The notes under the pieces were generated by a model. That model did not search any database and was not told the DNA's origin. It saw only the letters and a list, made by a program, of their open reading frames with translations. Source: Okibacterium sp. HSC-33S16 (GTDB lineage Bacteria > Actinomycetota > Actinomycetes > Actinomycetales > Microbacteriaceae). Taken from it: a DNA stretch of 64,000 bases. Where the stretch lies: positions 620,001 through 684,000 of the forward strand of contig NZ_JALJZZ010000001.1 in assembly GCF_024171565.1 (NCBI RefSeq), in the 5' to 3' direction. A program made the position numbers and the translations under genes. Below are positions 44,026 through 52,216 of the stretch, in pieces (the stretch's first letter is position 1; each line of letters begins with the position of its first letter).

Positions 44026-44580
44026 GTGATCGCGGAAGTTCTCTCTGACGTAACAACCCGAATGGGAAAAGCTGTTGAGGTTGCCAAGGACGACTTCGCT
44101 ACCGTCCGTACCGGGCGAGCGAACCCGCAGATGTTCCAGAAGATCCTCGTGAACTACTACGGCACACCGACTCCGCTCGACCAGCTCGCCTCCCTGAACA
44201 ACGCTGAGGCGCGCACAATGATTGTCAGCCCGTACGACAAGAGCGCGCTCAAGGACATCGAACAGGCCATTCGCGACGTTCCCAACCTCGGAGCAAACCC
44301 CACGAACGATGGCAGCATCGTTCGTGTAACGCTGCCGGAGCTCACCCAGGAGCGCCGCAAGGAGTATGTGAAGATTGTTCGCACCAAGGGTGAAGATGCC
44401 AAGGTAGCCGTTCGCAACATCCGCCGTAAGGGCAAGGACGACCTCGATGCTCTCAAGAGCGAGGTCGGCGATGACGATGTCGCACGGGCTGAGAAAGAAC
44501 TCGAGCAGGTCACCAAGTCGCACATCGACGCTATCGATGATGCACTCAAGCGCAAAGAGGCCGAACTGCTCGAGATCTAG
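44026..44580 (+). CDS. frr: Ribosome recycling factor
   Basis: Splits post-termination ribosomes with EF-G. 184 residues, the standard length. It begins [19 protein letters not shown] and contains [19 protein letters not shown] and [13 protein letters not shown], then a long three-helix bundle. GTG 44026 has AAGGAG upstream. cdsA starts 33 nt downstream. Confidence 0.97.
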   Translation: MIAEVLSDVTTRMGKAVEVAKDDFATVRTGRANPQMFQKILVNYYGTPTPLDQLASLNNAEARTMIVSPYDKSALKDIEQAIRDVPNLGANPTNDGSIVRVTLPELTQERRKEYVKIVRTKGEDAKVAVRNIRRKGKDDLDALKSEVGDDDVARAEKELEQVTKSHIDAIDDALKRKEAELLEI

Positions 44581-44613
44581 CGTTCACGTGCACTCTGGAA
44601 ATAAGGTGACGGC

Positions 44614-45615
44614 ATGACCGAACCGGCCGAAAAGCCCGGACGGAACAGCCAGCGTTCGAAGCGGATGTCGAGAGACGAGCTTCAGGCGCAGTTGAAGTCA
44701 CGTCGAGCGGAGATCGAACGGCAGGTGCGTACCACCCGCGCCCAAATCGATCAGGTCAATGAACGGATCGAGGCGCGTGCCGGTCGGAACCTCCTCATGG
44801 CCACCGTGTTCGGTCTGGGGCTTGGCCTCATCCTGGTTGCGAGCCTGATCTTCATCAAAGGCATCTTCGTCGCTTTCTGCGCCGCAATTGTTGCCTTCGC
44901 GACCTTCGAATTGGCGCGCGCCCTGCGCGAGAGCGGTCGTCGGGTCGACGTCATTCCTGCCGTCGTGGCCGGCGTAGCGATCGTGGGAGGCAGTTACCTT
45001 TTCAGCCCCTCTTCGCGGTGGATCGTGCTCGCTGCCGCCGTTGTCTTCGTCGTGCTGTGGCGCCTGGTCGCCCAGCTGTTTGAATCCCGGTCGGGCGGAC
45101 GGCACCGGCTGGGCCGCGATCTCGTGGCGGCCGTCCTCGTTCAGCTGTATGTTCCGTTCCTCGCCAGCTTCGCCGTCACCCTCGTGCTTCAACCTGAGGG
45201 CCAGTGGTGGGCGCTGGCGTTCCTCATCCTCGTTGTGGCCGTGGACATCGGCGCATACGCGAGCGGCTTGAGCTTCGGTAAACACCCCATGGCTCCCAAA
45301 ATCAGCCCCAAGAAGACCTGGGAAGGATTTGCGGGCGCGGGAGTAGCCGCGGTTGTCACCGGTGTGGTGCTTGCCCTTCTGATGCTCGACACACCCTGGT
45401 GGGTTGGAGTGATATTCGGCCTCGCGCTGCTCGGCACTGCAACGCTCGGTGACCTCACCGAATCGCTCATCAAGCGCGACATCGGCATTAAGGACATCAG
45501 CTCGTGGCTGCCCGGGCACGGAGGGTTCCTCGACCGCATCGACTCCATGCTGCCGTCCGCGCCGGTTGCCCTCGCGATTTTCACCGTCTTCAGCGCGACC
45601 GGAATGACGGCGTGA
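44614..45615 (+). CDS. cdsA: Phosphatidate cytidylyltransferase
   Basis: Makes CDP-diacylglycerol from phosphatidate and CTP at the membrane. 333 residues. The first 65 are a charged, probably coiled-coil extension; about eight membrane helices follow. FGKHPMAPKISPKKTWEGFAG and the family signature SLIKRDIGIKDISSWLPGHG, ending FLDRIDS, are both present. AAGGTGA precedes the ATG. It follows frr as in other actinobacteria. Confidence 0.95.
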   Translation: MTEPAEKPGRNSQRSKRMSRDELQAQLKSRRAEIERQVRTTRAQIDQVNERIEARAGRNLLMATVFGLGLGLILVASLIFIKGIFVAFCAAIVAFATFELARALRESGRRVDVIPAVVAGVAIVGGSYLFSPSSRWIVLAAAVVFVVLWRLVAQLFESRSGGRHRLGRDLVAAVLVQLYVPFLASFAVTLVLQPEGQWWALAFLILVVAVDIGAYASGLSFGKHPMAPKISPKKTWEGFAGAGVAAVVTGVVLALLMLDTPWWVGVIFGLALLGTATLGDLTESLIKRDIGIKDISSWLPGHGGFLDRIDSMLPSAPVALAIFTVFSATGMTA

Positions 45616-45667
45616 GTCACGGAGTGTTGATCATGCGGCGATCGTCTGGCGCTGAGAGGATGAACTG

Positions 45668-46219
45668 GTGAGCACCACATTTCCTCCGGCACGTAAGCGC
45701 AGCAAGGGATATAACGTCGCGCAGGTCGACGCGTTTCTCGCGAAAGCCCGCGCCGCGTACGACGCCGACGATTCAGGACCGACCGGACTGACGGCATCCG
45801 CTATTCGACACACCTCCTTCTCTCTGGTTCGCGGCGGATATTCAACAAGCCACGTGGATGCTGCGCTGGAACGTCTTGAGGACGCCTTTGCGCTTCGTGA
45901 GCGCGAACGTGCATTCGCTGAGCGTGGCAAGGGGGAGTGGCTGGGTGCCGCTCGGGAAACCGCGCAGGTTATTCTGAACCGGATTACCCGCCCGGAGGGG
46001 CACCGCTTCCAGCGGACAAGTTTCCTCGCGCAGGGCTATTCAGTCGCGGACGTCGATGCCTTGTGCGACAGCCTCACGGCCTACTTTGAGCGGGGCGTTC
46101 CGTTCAGCACCGACGCCGTGCGAACCGCTGTTTTCGGCGCTCAACGCGGGGGATACCGTGAAGCGCAGGTCGATTTGCTGCTCGACAGCGTCACCGAGGT
46201 CATGCTCGCTGTGCGGTGA
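45668..46219 (+). CDS. DivIVA-domain repeat protein
   Basis: 183 residues. Four copies of the short DivIVA N-terminal motif occur in tandem: SKGYNVAQVDAFL, RGGYSTSHVDAALERL, AQGYSVADVDALCDSL and RGGYREAQVDLLLDSV, at about residues 13, 56, 119 and 161. Repeats 2-4 are preceded by an (R)T(S/A)F element. Long coiled coils of true DivIVA/Wag31 are missing. DivIVA motifs bind curved membrane; a polar or septal role is plausible but unproven. GTG start with GAGAGGA upstream; cdsA lies 52 bp before it. Confidence 0.78.
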   Translation: MSTTFPPARKRSKGYNVAQVDAFLAKARAAYDADDSGPTGLTASAIRHTSFSLVRGGYSTSHVDAALERLEDAFALRERERAFAERGKGEWLGAARETAQVILNRITRPEGHRFQRTSFLAQGYSVADVDALCDSLTAYFERGVPFSTDAVRTAVFGAQRGGYREAQVDLLLDSVTEVMLAVR

Positions 46220-46271
46220 TTCGCGTTTCGGACTCGCGATAACCCCCGTTCTGGGCTAAAATCGAAAGATC

Positions 46272-46961
46272 GTGGCTAAACATCTTGTGAAACTCGAGTC
46301 CTCCGCACCCGCTTCCCGAGTCGGCAGGGCGTTTGAGAGACCCCGATCGCGCAGCCCATTCACGCTCTTCTTCTTCTCGTTCGCGGCGGCCGTTGCTGTT
46401 GTTGCCGTGAACGTGGTCGACCCGTATTCGGGCGCGACCGCGTCGCCGTATTTCCAGGTCGCCGACCGGTACGACGGGGCCAGCACGCAGGCATTCGCCG
46501 TGGCCGGCGCCTATGAAACCAGCTTCACGCGCGATGGTTACGAGTTCGTCGCCGCGCCGATTCCTGAGCCCGTTGTTGTGGTGGAGGAAGAAGCAGAGGA
46601 CACCTCAACCGGTGGGGCCAAGAAGCCGGCTACTGCGCTTCCCAAGGTCACCGCAGACCCGGGCTCCGCCCAAGCCATCGCGCACGACATGGTTCTGGCG
46701 CGCGGTTGGGGCGAAGACCAGTTCTCCTGCCTCGTCGCGCTGTGGAACAAAGAGTCCGGCTGGCGGGTCAACGCAGAGAATAAGTCCAGCGGCGCCTACG
46801 GCATTCCGCAGGCTCTCCCCGGAAGCAAGATGGGCAGCGCCGGCAGTGACTGGGCAACTAACCCCGCCACCCAGATCACCTGGGGACTTGGCTACATCAC
46901 GGGTCGCTACGGAACGCCGTGCGGTGCGTGGGGTCACTCACAGGCTAAGGGCTGGTACTAA
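46272..46961 (+). CDS. Exported lysozyme-like (transglycosylase SLT-type) protein
   Basis: 229 residues. A basic N-terminus and one helix (about 30-51) suggest a membrane anchor or signal. The C-terminal 85 residues form a small lysozyme-like fold: SCLVALWNKESGWRVNAEN with the catalytic-type Glu, then SGAYGIPQALPGSKM and GLGYITGRYGTPCGAW. It probably cleaves peptidoglycan, like resuscitation or SLT domain proteins. An acidic linker (VVVEEEAEDTS) separates the parts. TAAAAT (46257-46262) lies 9 nt before the GTG. Confidence 0.8.
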   Translation: MAKHLVKLESSAPASRVGRAFERPRSRSPFTLFFFSFAAAVAVVAVNVVDPYSGATASPYFQVADRYDGASTQAFAVAGAYETSFTRDGYEFVAAPIPEPVVVVEEEAEDTSTGGAKKPATALPKVTADPGSAQAIAHDMVLARGWGEDQFSCLVALWNKESGWRVNAENKSSGAYGIPQALPGSKMGSAGSDWATNPATQITWGLGYITGRYGTPCGAWGHSQAKGWY

Positions 46962-47005
46962 CGGCCCGTCGGTGTCACACCGGCCAGAATTCCCGGGCGT
47001 TTGCC

Positions 47006-47011
47006 TAAGAT
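47006..47011 (+). promoter_or_regulatory. Putative -10 of leaderless small gene at 47018
   Basis: TAAGAT, then a 6-nt spacer and ATG 47018. Confidence 0.5.
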
Positions 47012-47017
47012 GGATTC

Positions 47018-47317
47018 ATGCCAAGAAGCAACCGGCCGAGGGGTCGACGCGATATTCGCTCGACCGACGAGAACGGATCGCTCGAGCACCTGCTCTCCGG
47101 TTGGAAGCGCACTGAGACGCGTCGCGGTCGCGAGTTCTATGTTCAGCCGCTGAGCGCTGAGCGTGCCGTGAAGGAATACCTCTGCCCGGGCTGCGGCCTC
47201 GGCATTGAGCCGGGAATTCCTCACCTCGTCATTTGGCGAGCGGATGGCGTACTCGGTGATGACGCGGATCTCGCCGCGAGGCGGCATTGGCACAATCACT
47301 GCTGGCGCATCGGCTGA
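47018..47317 (+). CDS. Small conserved actinobacterial protein with possible zinc site
   Basis: 99 residues. The N-terminus is Arg-rich; the C-terminal half has LCPGCGLGIEPGIPHLVIW and RRHWHNHCWRIG, which together give a Cys-x2-Cys plus His/His/Cys set that could bind zinc in an HNH-like or ribbon fold. Similar short actinobacterial proteins have been labelled ATP/GTP-binding without good evidence, so no function is given. A leaderless promoter precedes it and a hydrolase gene starts 10 nt downstream. Confidence 0.65.
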   Translation: MPRSNRPRGRRDIRSTDENGSLEHLLSGWKRTETRRGREFYVQPLSAERAVKEYLCPGCGLGIEPGIPHLVIWRADGVLGDDADLAARRHWHNHCWRIG

Positions 47318-47327
47318 AACGGAATTC

Positions 47328-48053
47328 ATGACGATCATTGAAGTACGCGGCGGCACTGTTCTGCCTGCCCGGCGCGAAGACATCACCCTGACCACCCAGG
47401 ACGGACTCACACTGGTCGGTGAACTGGCGACCCCGCTCGATCGGGCCCCGGTCGCCACGCTCGTCACCCTCCACCCGCTGCCGACGGCCGGTGGCTTCAT
47501 GGACTCGCACATTCTCCGGAAGGCGGCGGCGCGGCTGCCCGCGATGGCCGACGTGGCTGTGCTGCGATTCAACACACGCGGTACGTCGTCGGACCGGGGA
47601 ACGAGCGACGGAGAGTTCGGGGACGGCGTTGCCGAAGAACTCGATCTTCGCGCCGCCATGGACTTCGTCACCGAGCGAGGGCTGCCGCGCCCATGGCTCA
47701 TCGGTTGGTCGTTCGGCACTGAACTTGTCCTCAAGTACGGCAGGGACCACCCGGTCGAAGGTGCTGTGCTTCTCTCCCCTCCGCTGCACCGGGCCACCCA
47801 GGAGGAGCTTGATGAGTGGCGCGATGATCGCCGTGACCTGATCGCGCTCATCCCTGAGTTCGACGACTACCTTCGCCCCGATGAAGCGGCCAGTCGGTTC
47901 GCCAACGTCCCCAACGCGGTACTGATCGCGGTCGAAGGAGGCAAACACCTGTGGGTGGGGGAGACGCAGACACGGCGGGTGCTGTCCGAGATTGTGGCGG
48001 CGGTCAATCCTGATGCGTTGCCACTGCCCGACAAGTGGGAGATCGACGACTAG
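47328..48053 (+). CDS. Alpha/beta hydrolase
   Basis: 241 residues. The nucleophile elbow GWSFGTEL carries the Ser; LHPLPTAGGFMDS gives the oxyanion region, an acid lies in LIPEFDDYL, and the His in EGGKHLWVGE. It resembles the dienelactone-hydrolase-like or YsdA-type small hydrolases of actinobacteria. The substrate is unknown. ATG 47328 is chosen from homology; the upstream frame overlaps the previous gene. Probably cotranscribed with that gene. Confidence 0.78.
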   Translation: MTIIEVRGGTVLPARREDITLTTQDGLTLVGELATPLDRAPVATLVTLHPLPTAGGFMDSHILRKAAARLPAMADVAVLRFNTRGTSSDRGTSDGEFGDGVAEELDLRAAMDFVTERGLPRPWLIGWSFGTELVLKYGRDHPVEGAVLLSPPLHRATQEELDEWRDDRRDLIALIPEFDDYLRPDEAASRFANVPNAVLIAVEGGKHLWVGETQTRRVLSEIVAAVNPDALPLPDKWEIDD

Positions 48054-48071
48054 CCACGCGGAGACGCGTCG

Positions 48072-49118
48072 TCAGAGCTCGTTCTGACGGGGAATAATCA
48101 CCTGTTTGATGATGAGCAGTATGGACGCGGCGGTGGGAATTGCGATCAGGGCGCCGAGAAGGCCCAGCAATGACCCTCCTGCCAGAGCAGCGATGACGAC
48201 CACCGCGCCGGGTACGCTCACCGCCCTCCGCATGATGTTGGGGCTGAGAACGTACGCCTCGACCTGCATGTAGATGAGGTAGTAGATCGCCGCGACCAGC
48301 GCTGTCAGCGGGGATCCCAGCCCGGGGATCAGACAGACCAAAGTGATGATGATGGACCCGGTCAGCGTGCCGATGAGCGGAATCATAGAGAAGAAGAAGG
48401 CGACGCACGCCAGTACCGGTGGGAACGGTCCCTTGATGATCGACAGGAAGATGAAGGTCAGTGCACCGCTGCAGGCCGCGATACTGACCTGGCCAATCAC
48501 GTACCGGCCGACCGAGTCTGTGATCTGCTCGGCGAGGTCAGCGAACCGCTCGCGCCGGGTTGCCGGTACGAGCTGGTAGAGGCCACGCTTGATCGAGGGG
48601 AGCGACGCGGTGAAGTAGATGGTGAGGATGAGCACGATAAGTGCGCCGAAGAATGCCGCACCAATAGCGACCGCAAATTTGATGGCTCCGCTGCCGATAT
48701 TCGTGATGTTCGATGTGAAGAAGTCGCCGGTGTCGGCGATGATCTTCTGGAAGTCGATGAAAGGGAACTGCTCCGAAAGGTTCTCGATGAACGGGTAGTC
48801 CTGGAACTGGGACTGAAGATCGGGGATGATCCGCACGAGTTCGGAGATCTGGTCGACAATGATCGGGACGACCATCCAGATGAGCCCGGCGAAGAGCGCC
48901 AGCAGCCCGACGATCACGATGATGAGCGCCGCCCACCGAGGAACGCGCTTCTTTTCCAGCCAGGTCACAATGGGGTCGAGGCCGAGCGCAATAAAGATTG
49001 CGGCTCCGATATAGGTCAGGATCGTTGAGAGCGACACGATCGAGAACAGGATGAGCAGCCCAAGTCCGACGCCGAGAGTGCCGATGAGCCCGAACCGGAA
49101 CGGGTTCTGTATCTTCAC
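48072..49118 (-). CDS. AI-2E family transporter (UPF0118)
   Basis: 348 residues, about seven or eight membrane helices with a soluble segment at about 100-150. PSIKRGLYQLVPATRRERF, YVIGQVSIAACSGALTFI and MIPLIGTLTGSI match the AI-2 exporter superfamily; members export diverse molecules or Na+/H+, so the substrate is not assigned. GTG 49118 has GAGGGA upstream. It converges with the hydrolase. Confidence 0.85.
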   Translation of the reverse strand: MKIQNPFRFGLIGTLGVGLGLLILFSIVSLSTILTYIGAAIFIALGLDPIVTWLEKKRVPRWAALIIVIVGLLALFAGLIWMVVPIIVDQISELVRIIPDLQSQFQDYPFIENLSEQFPFIDFQKIIADTGDFFTSNITNIGSGAIKFAVAIGAAFFGALIVLILTIYFTASLPSIKRGLYQLVPATRRERFADLAEQITDSVGRYVIGQVSIAACSGALTFIFLSIIKGPFPPVLACVAFFFSMIPLIGTLTGSIIITLVCLIPGLGSPLTALVAAIYYLIYMQVEAYVLSPNIMRRAVSVPGAVVVIAALAGGSLLGLLGALIAIPTAASILLIIKQVIIPRQNEL

Positions 49119-49320
49119 TTGTGTTCCCTCGCCATGGACATTTCATAATCGTAGTGGCCAGCGAACCAACAGCTCATTCGTCATGTCAAACGCGGGCGCT
49201 GCTAGCTCCCTCTCAGGGATTTCGGCTAGTCTGAAACGTCTGTGCCTGTTGCTTCCGGCCCGATGCTAACCACAAATCGGGCGAAAATGCCCGTGCGGTT
49301 GCAACAGAGAAGGAGATTCA
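49119..49320 (+). promoter_or_regulatory. Divergent intergenic region before the membrane/lipoprotein fusion gene
   Basis: 202 bp, no gene. TAGTCT (49227-49232) is the best plus-strand -10, giving a leader of about 80 nt. The leader has a possible hairpin CCCGAT / ATCGGG around 49258-49280 and then AAGGAG 8 nt before GTG 49321. Confidence 0.35.
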
Positions 49321-51162
49321 GTGCGATTCGTACTCGCTATTTTGGCGTTTGTGGTTGCCGCGACCATGATTGTGTTGGGCATCGCCCAGCGCACCGTCTT
49401 TCTCGGTCCGTCAACTTACGCCGTCGAGACCACCGTCAAGGGTGACCTTCCCTATACCGTCATAGACGGCAAGGTCCTCGTCTCGGAGCCCGGCCAGCAA
49501 ACGCTGACCGTGTCCGGCAGTGACACCGTGTTCGTCTCGTATGGGAGAACAGCTGATGTTGCCGCGTGGCTCGGGGACGCCGCGTACAACCGCATGAGCA
49601 TCGACGACGAAAGCGGCGAGCTCGTCAGCAAGGCGGTTACGCCGGGTACGAAGGCTGATCCCGAAAGCACGCCGGAAGACAATACCGCGCCAACGGACGA
49701 AGAGCTTGCCGCTCAGGAGGCCGCGCTCGACGACCCTCGGGGATCTGATCTCTGGCTTGCCGAGCACTCCGAAGAGGGTGCCGTTCTCACGACGATCAAC
49801 GTTCCGGAAGACGTGAGCGTGCTCATTGCCTCCGACGGCACCGAACCAGCTCCAGCCAAGGTGTCGGTGTCCTGGCCGCTCGACAATGCGACACCGTGGG
49901 CCGGTCCGTTGATCACTGCGGGTATCGTACTTCTACTCGTCGGATTGGCCCTGTATCTCCTTGGCATCCACCACATGCGCAAGAGTCGAGGCCCGCGTCG
50001 CAAGGGAATCAGCGCTGGTCCCGGGATGGAGAAAATGCCGAAGGTGCCCAAGCCGTCGCGTTACAAGTCCGATAAGCGCCACGGAAGTGCCCCGAAGCGC
50101 CCCGCGAAACGGTCGATGATCGCGGTAATTCCGATCATGCTCGTTTCATCCCTCGCTTTGAGCGGGTGCTCCGCTGGGTTCTGGCCGGACCTTTCGCCGG
50201 ACTCCTCTCCGTCGTCGACCCCGACGGCGAGTGCGCTGGAGGCCGAGCCGGAGGAAGACCAGCCAGCTCCGGCCGTCACCACCCCGCAGCTCGAGCGCAT
50301 CATCGCCCGCATCTCCACCACGACACTCGAAGCCGACCAGGCGATGAACGCTGACCTTGCAGCCACCCGTTTCGTGGGACCGGCGCTGGACGAACGTAAG
50401 AGCAACTACGCCATCCGAGCCAAGATCCCGGAGCACCCGCAGTCCCCGGTCATCCCGTCATCGCCCGGTGGGCTCACGCTGCCGCAGGCCACGGACACCT
50501 GGCCGCGAACCGTGATGAGCGTCGTTCAGGACGAAGCCGACCCAACCTCGGCTCCCACAGCTATCGTCCTGCTCCAAGCGAGCCCGCGGTCCAACTATCA
50601 GGTCGAGTACGCCATGCGTCTGGAGCCACAGGCTGAGATCCCTGAGGTGGCGCCGGCGACCATCGGCGCGGCGCAGGTACCGCCGGATTCGTCCTTCCTC
50701 CTGCTTCCACCGAACAAATTGGGTTCGGCATACGCGGACATCATCACGAACGGGGAGAACAGCGAATTCGCTGCGCTCTTCGATGGGGAGGGCGACACAC
50801 TTCGTGGCGTCATCGCCAGTGACCGTGAGGCCAAGAAAGCTGCGCTACCGACGACGGCATCCATCGAGTTCTCGGTGGCGGCTGGAACGGCGCCTCCCGT
50901 CGCTCTGGCAACAAATGAGTCAGGGTCACTCGTCTCTATCAACATCGCCGAGACCGAGGTGGTCAAGCCCCTCGAAGTCGGTGCCAAAATTAAACCATCG
51001 GGCGCGGTAGCCGCGCTCAGTGGACTCACGGAAACGGAGAAGGGCGTGCAATCGACCTATAGTGACCAGCTGCTGTTCTATGTGCCTCCGGCAGGCAGCT
51101 CCGAGAAGATTCGGCTGCTGGGGTTCAGTCAAGCGTTGACCGCAGCGGCGGAGCTCGCATGA
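49321..51162 (+). CDS. Membrane protein with internal lipobox, unknown function
   Basis: 613 residues. Residues 1-28 form a signal-like helix; 29-195 are hydrophilic and acidic; helix 2 is at about 198-216, then a very basic stretch to 265. A third helix begins MIAVIPIMLVSSLALSGCSAG, with a perfect lipobox LSGC at Cys283, followed by a Ser/Pro/Glu linker and a 270-residue C-terminal domain. The C-terminal part alone looks like a lipoprotein. Topology places that part outside. No family is recognised. The next gene overlaps as ATGA, so a link to the thioredoxin-TPR protein is likely. Confidence 0.65.
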   Translation: MRFVLAILAFVVAATMIVLGIAQRTVFLGPSTYAVETTVKGDLPYTVIDGKVLVSEPGQQTLTVSGSDTVFVSYGRTADVAAWLGDAAYNRMSIDDESGELVSKAVTPGTKADPESTPEDNTAPTDEELAAQEAALDDPRGSDLWLAEHSEEGAVLTTINVPEDVSVLIASDGTEPAPAKVSVSWPLDNATPWAGPLITAGIVLLLVGLALYLLGIHHMRKSRGPRRKGISAGPGMEKMPKVPKPSRYKSDKRHGSAPKRPAKRSMIAVIPIMLVSSLALSGCSAGFWPDLSPDSSPSSTPTASALEAEPEEDQPAPAVTTPQLERIIARISTTTLEADQAMNADLAATRFVGPALDERKSNYAIRAKIPEHPQSPVIPSSPGGLTLPQATDTWPRTVMSVVQDEADPTSAPTAIVLLQASPRSNYQVEYAMRLEPQAEIPEVAPATIGAAQVPPDSSFLLLPPNKLGSAYADIITNGENSEFAALFDGEGDTLRGVIASDREAKKAALPTTASIEFSVAAGTAPPVALATNESGSLVSINIAETEVVKPLEVGAKIKPSGAVAALSGLTETEKGVQSTYSDQLLFYVPPAGSSEKIRLLGFSQALTAAAELA

Positions 51163-52136
51163 GTGGCGTCCAGCCTGGGCCATCGGCTCTCAACGGTGCC
51201 GCTCTTCGCGGAGCCGTAGACCTGTCGAGCCTCGTCAACCGCCCGCCCGCCGGTGCGCCCGCAGCACCCGCGACCGGGGCCGTCGCCCCCAACGCACAGG
51301 GCGCTATCGAGGTGCCGTCGCTGGTCCTCGACGGTACTGACGCGAACTTCGCCCAGTTCCTCGAGCTCTCGCAGCGTGTTCCCGTCATCGTTGACCTCTG
51401 GGCCGAATGGTGCGGCCCGTGCAAGCAGTTGTCTCCGGTTTTGGAGAAGCTCGTCACCGAATACGGCGGCAAGCTGCTGCTCGTGAAAGTCGACGTCGAT
51501 GCCAACCCACAGTTGACCCAGGCCTTCCAGGCGCAGTCAATCCCCACCGTAGTAGCCCTCATTGGCGGTCGCCCGTTGCAGCTGTTCACGGGCGCGGTCC
51601 CTGAGCCGCAGGTCCGGGATGTTTTCGAGCAGGTCCTGCAGGCCGCTGCCCAGACCGGCGTGGTCTCGTCGGTCCTCGTTGCCGGGCAAACCGTCGAAGA
51701 AGCAGAGCCTGTCGAACCGCCACTTCCTCCCCTGCACGCTGAAGCGTACGACGCTATCGAGGCCGGGGACTACCCGAAGGCCATCGCGGCGTACTCTAAG
51801 GCGATCGCTCAGAACCCGCTCGACAAGATGGCCGTTGCGGGACTCGCGCAGGTCAGCTTGCTGCACCGTCTCGAAGGCAAGACAATCGAGCAAATCCGGT
51901 CAGCAGCTGCCGCTCAGCCCAACGACCTGTCCGCGCAGCTCGACGTGGCAGACCTCGATCTGTCCGGCGGACATGTTGAGGACGCGTTCGACCGCCTGCT
52001 CACACTGTTCGAAAGCGCCGACGTTGACGATCGCACCGTGATTCGTACGCGTCTTCTCGAGCTTTTCGAGGTCGTCGGTGTCACCGACCCTCGCGTGGGC
52101 CGTGCGCGCGCCCGGTTGACCAACCTGCTCTACTAA
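51159..52136 (+). CDS. Thioredoxin-domain protein with TPR tail (CnoX/YbbN-like)
   Basis: 325 residues. A Pro/Ala-rich head is followed by a thioredoxin fold with WCGPCK (Cys85 and Cys88), and from about 190 by TPR-like helices (AYDAIEAGDYPKAIAAYSKA). E. coli YbbN/CnoX with this architecture is a redox-controlled holdase that works with GroEL/DnaK. No signal peptide is seen, so it is cytosolic. It overlaps the preceding gene by 4 nt and ends at a strong hairpin. Confidence 0.85.
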   Translation: MSGVQPGPSALNGAALRGAVDLSSLVNRPPAGAPAAPATGAVAPNAQGAIEVPSLVLDGTDANFAQFLELSQRVPVIVDLWAEWCGPCKQLSPVLEKLVTEYGGKLLLVKVDVDANPQLTQAFQAQSIPTVVALIGGRPLQLFTGAVPEPQVRDVFEQVLQAAAQTGVVSSVLVAGQTVEEAEPVEPPLPPLHAEAYDAIEAGDYPKAIAAYSKAIAQNPLDKMAVAGLAQVSLLHRLEGKTIEQIRSAAAAQPNDLSAQLDVADLDLSGGHVEDAFDRLLTLFESADVDDRTVIRTRLLELFEVVGVTDPRVGRARARLTNLLY

Positions 52137-52150
52137 CCAGAGCCAACGAC

Positions 52151-52193
52151 AAGCTCCGGTCGAGCTCCCCGTCAGGGAGGTCGACCGGAGCTT
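52151..52193. terminator. Bidirectional hairpin between thioredoxin-TPR gene and glgB
   Basis: Perfect 13-bp outer stem (52151-52163 with 52181-52193) with a smaller inner stem CTCCC/GGGAG. The flanks are A- and T-rich only for three bases. It lies between two convergent stops and can serve both. Confidence 0.7.
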
Positions 52194-52216
52194 TGTCTGA
52201 GCGAGCCGCCGACAGG

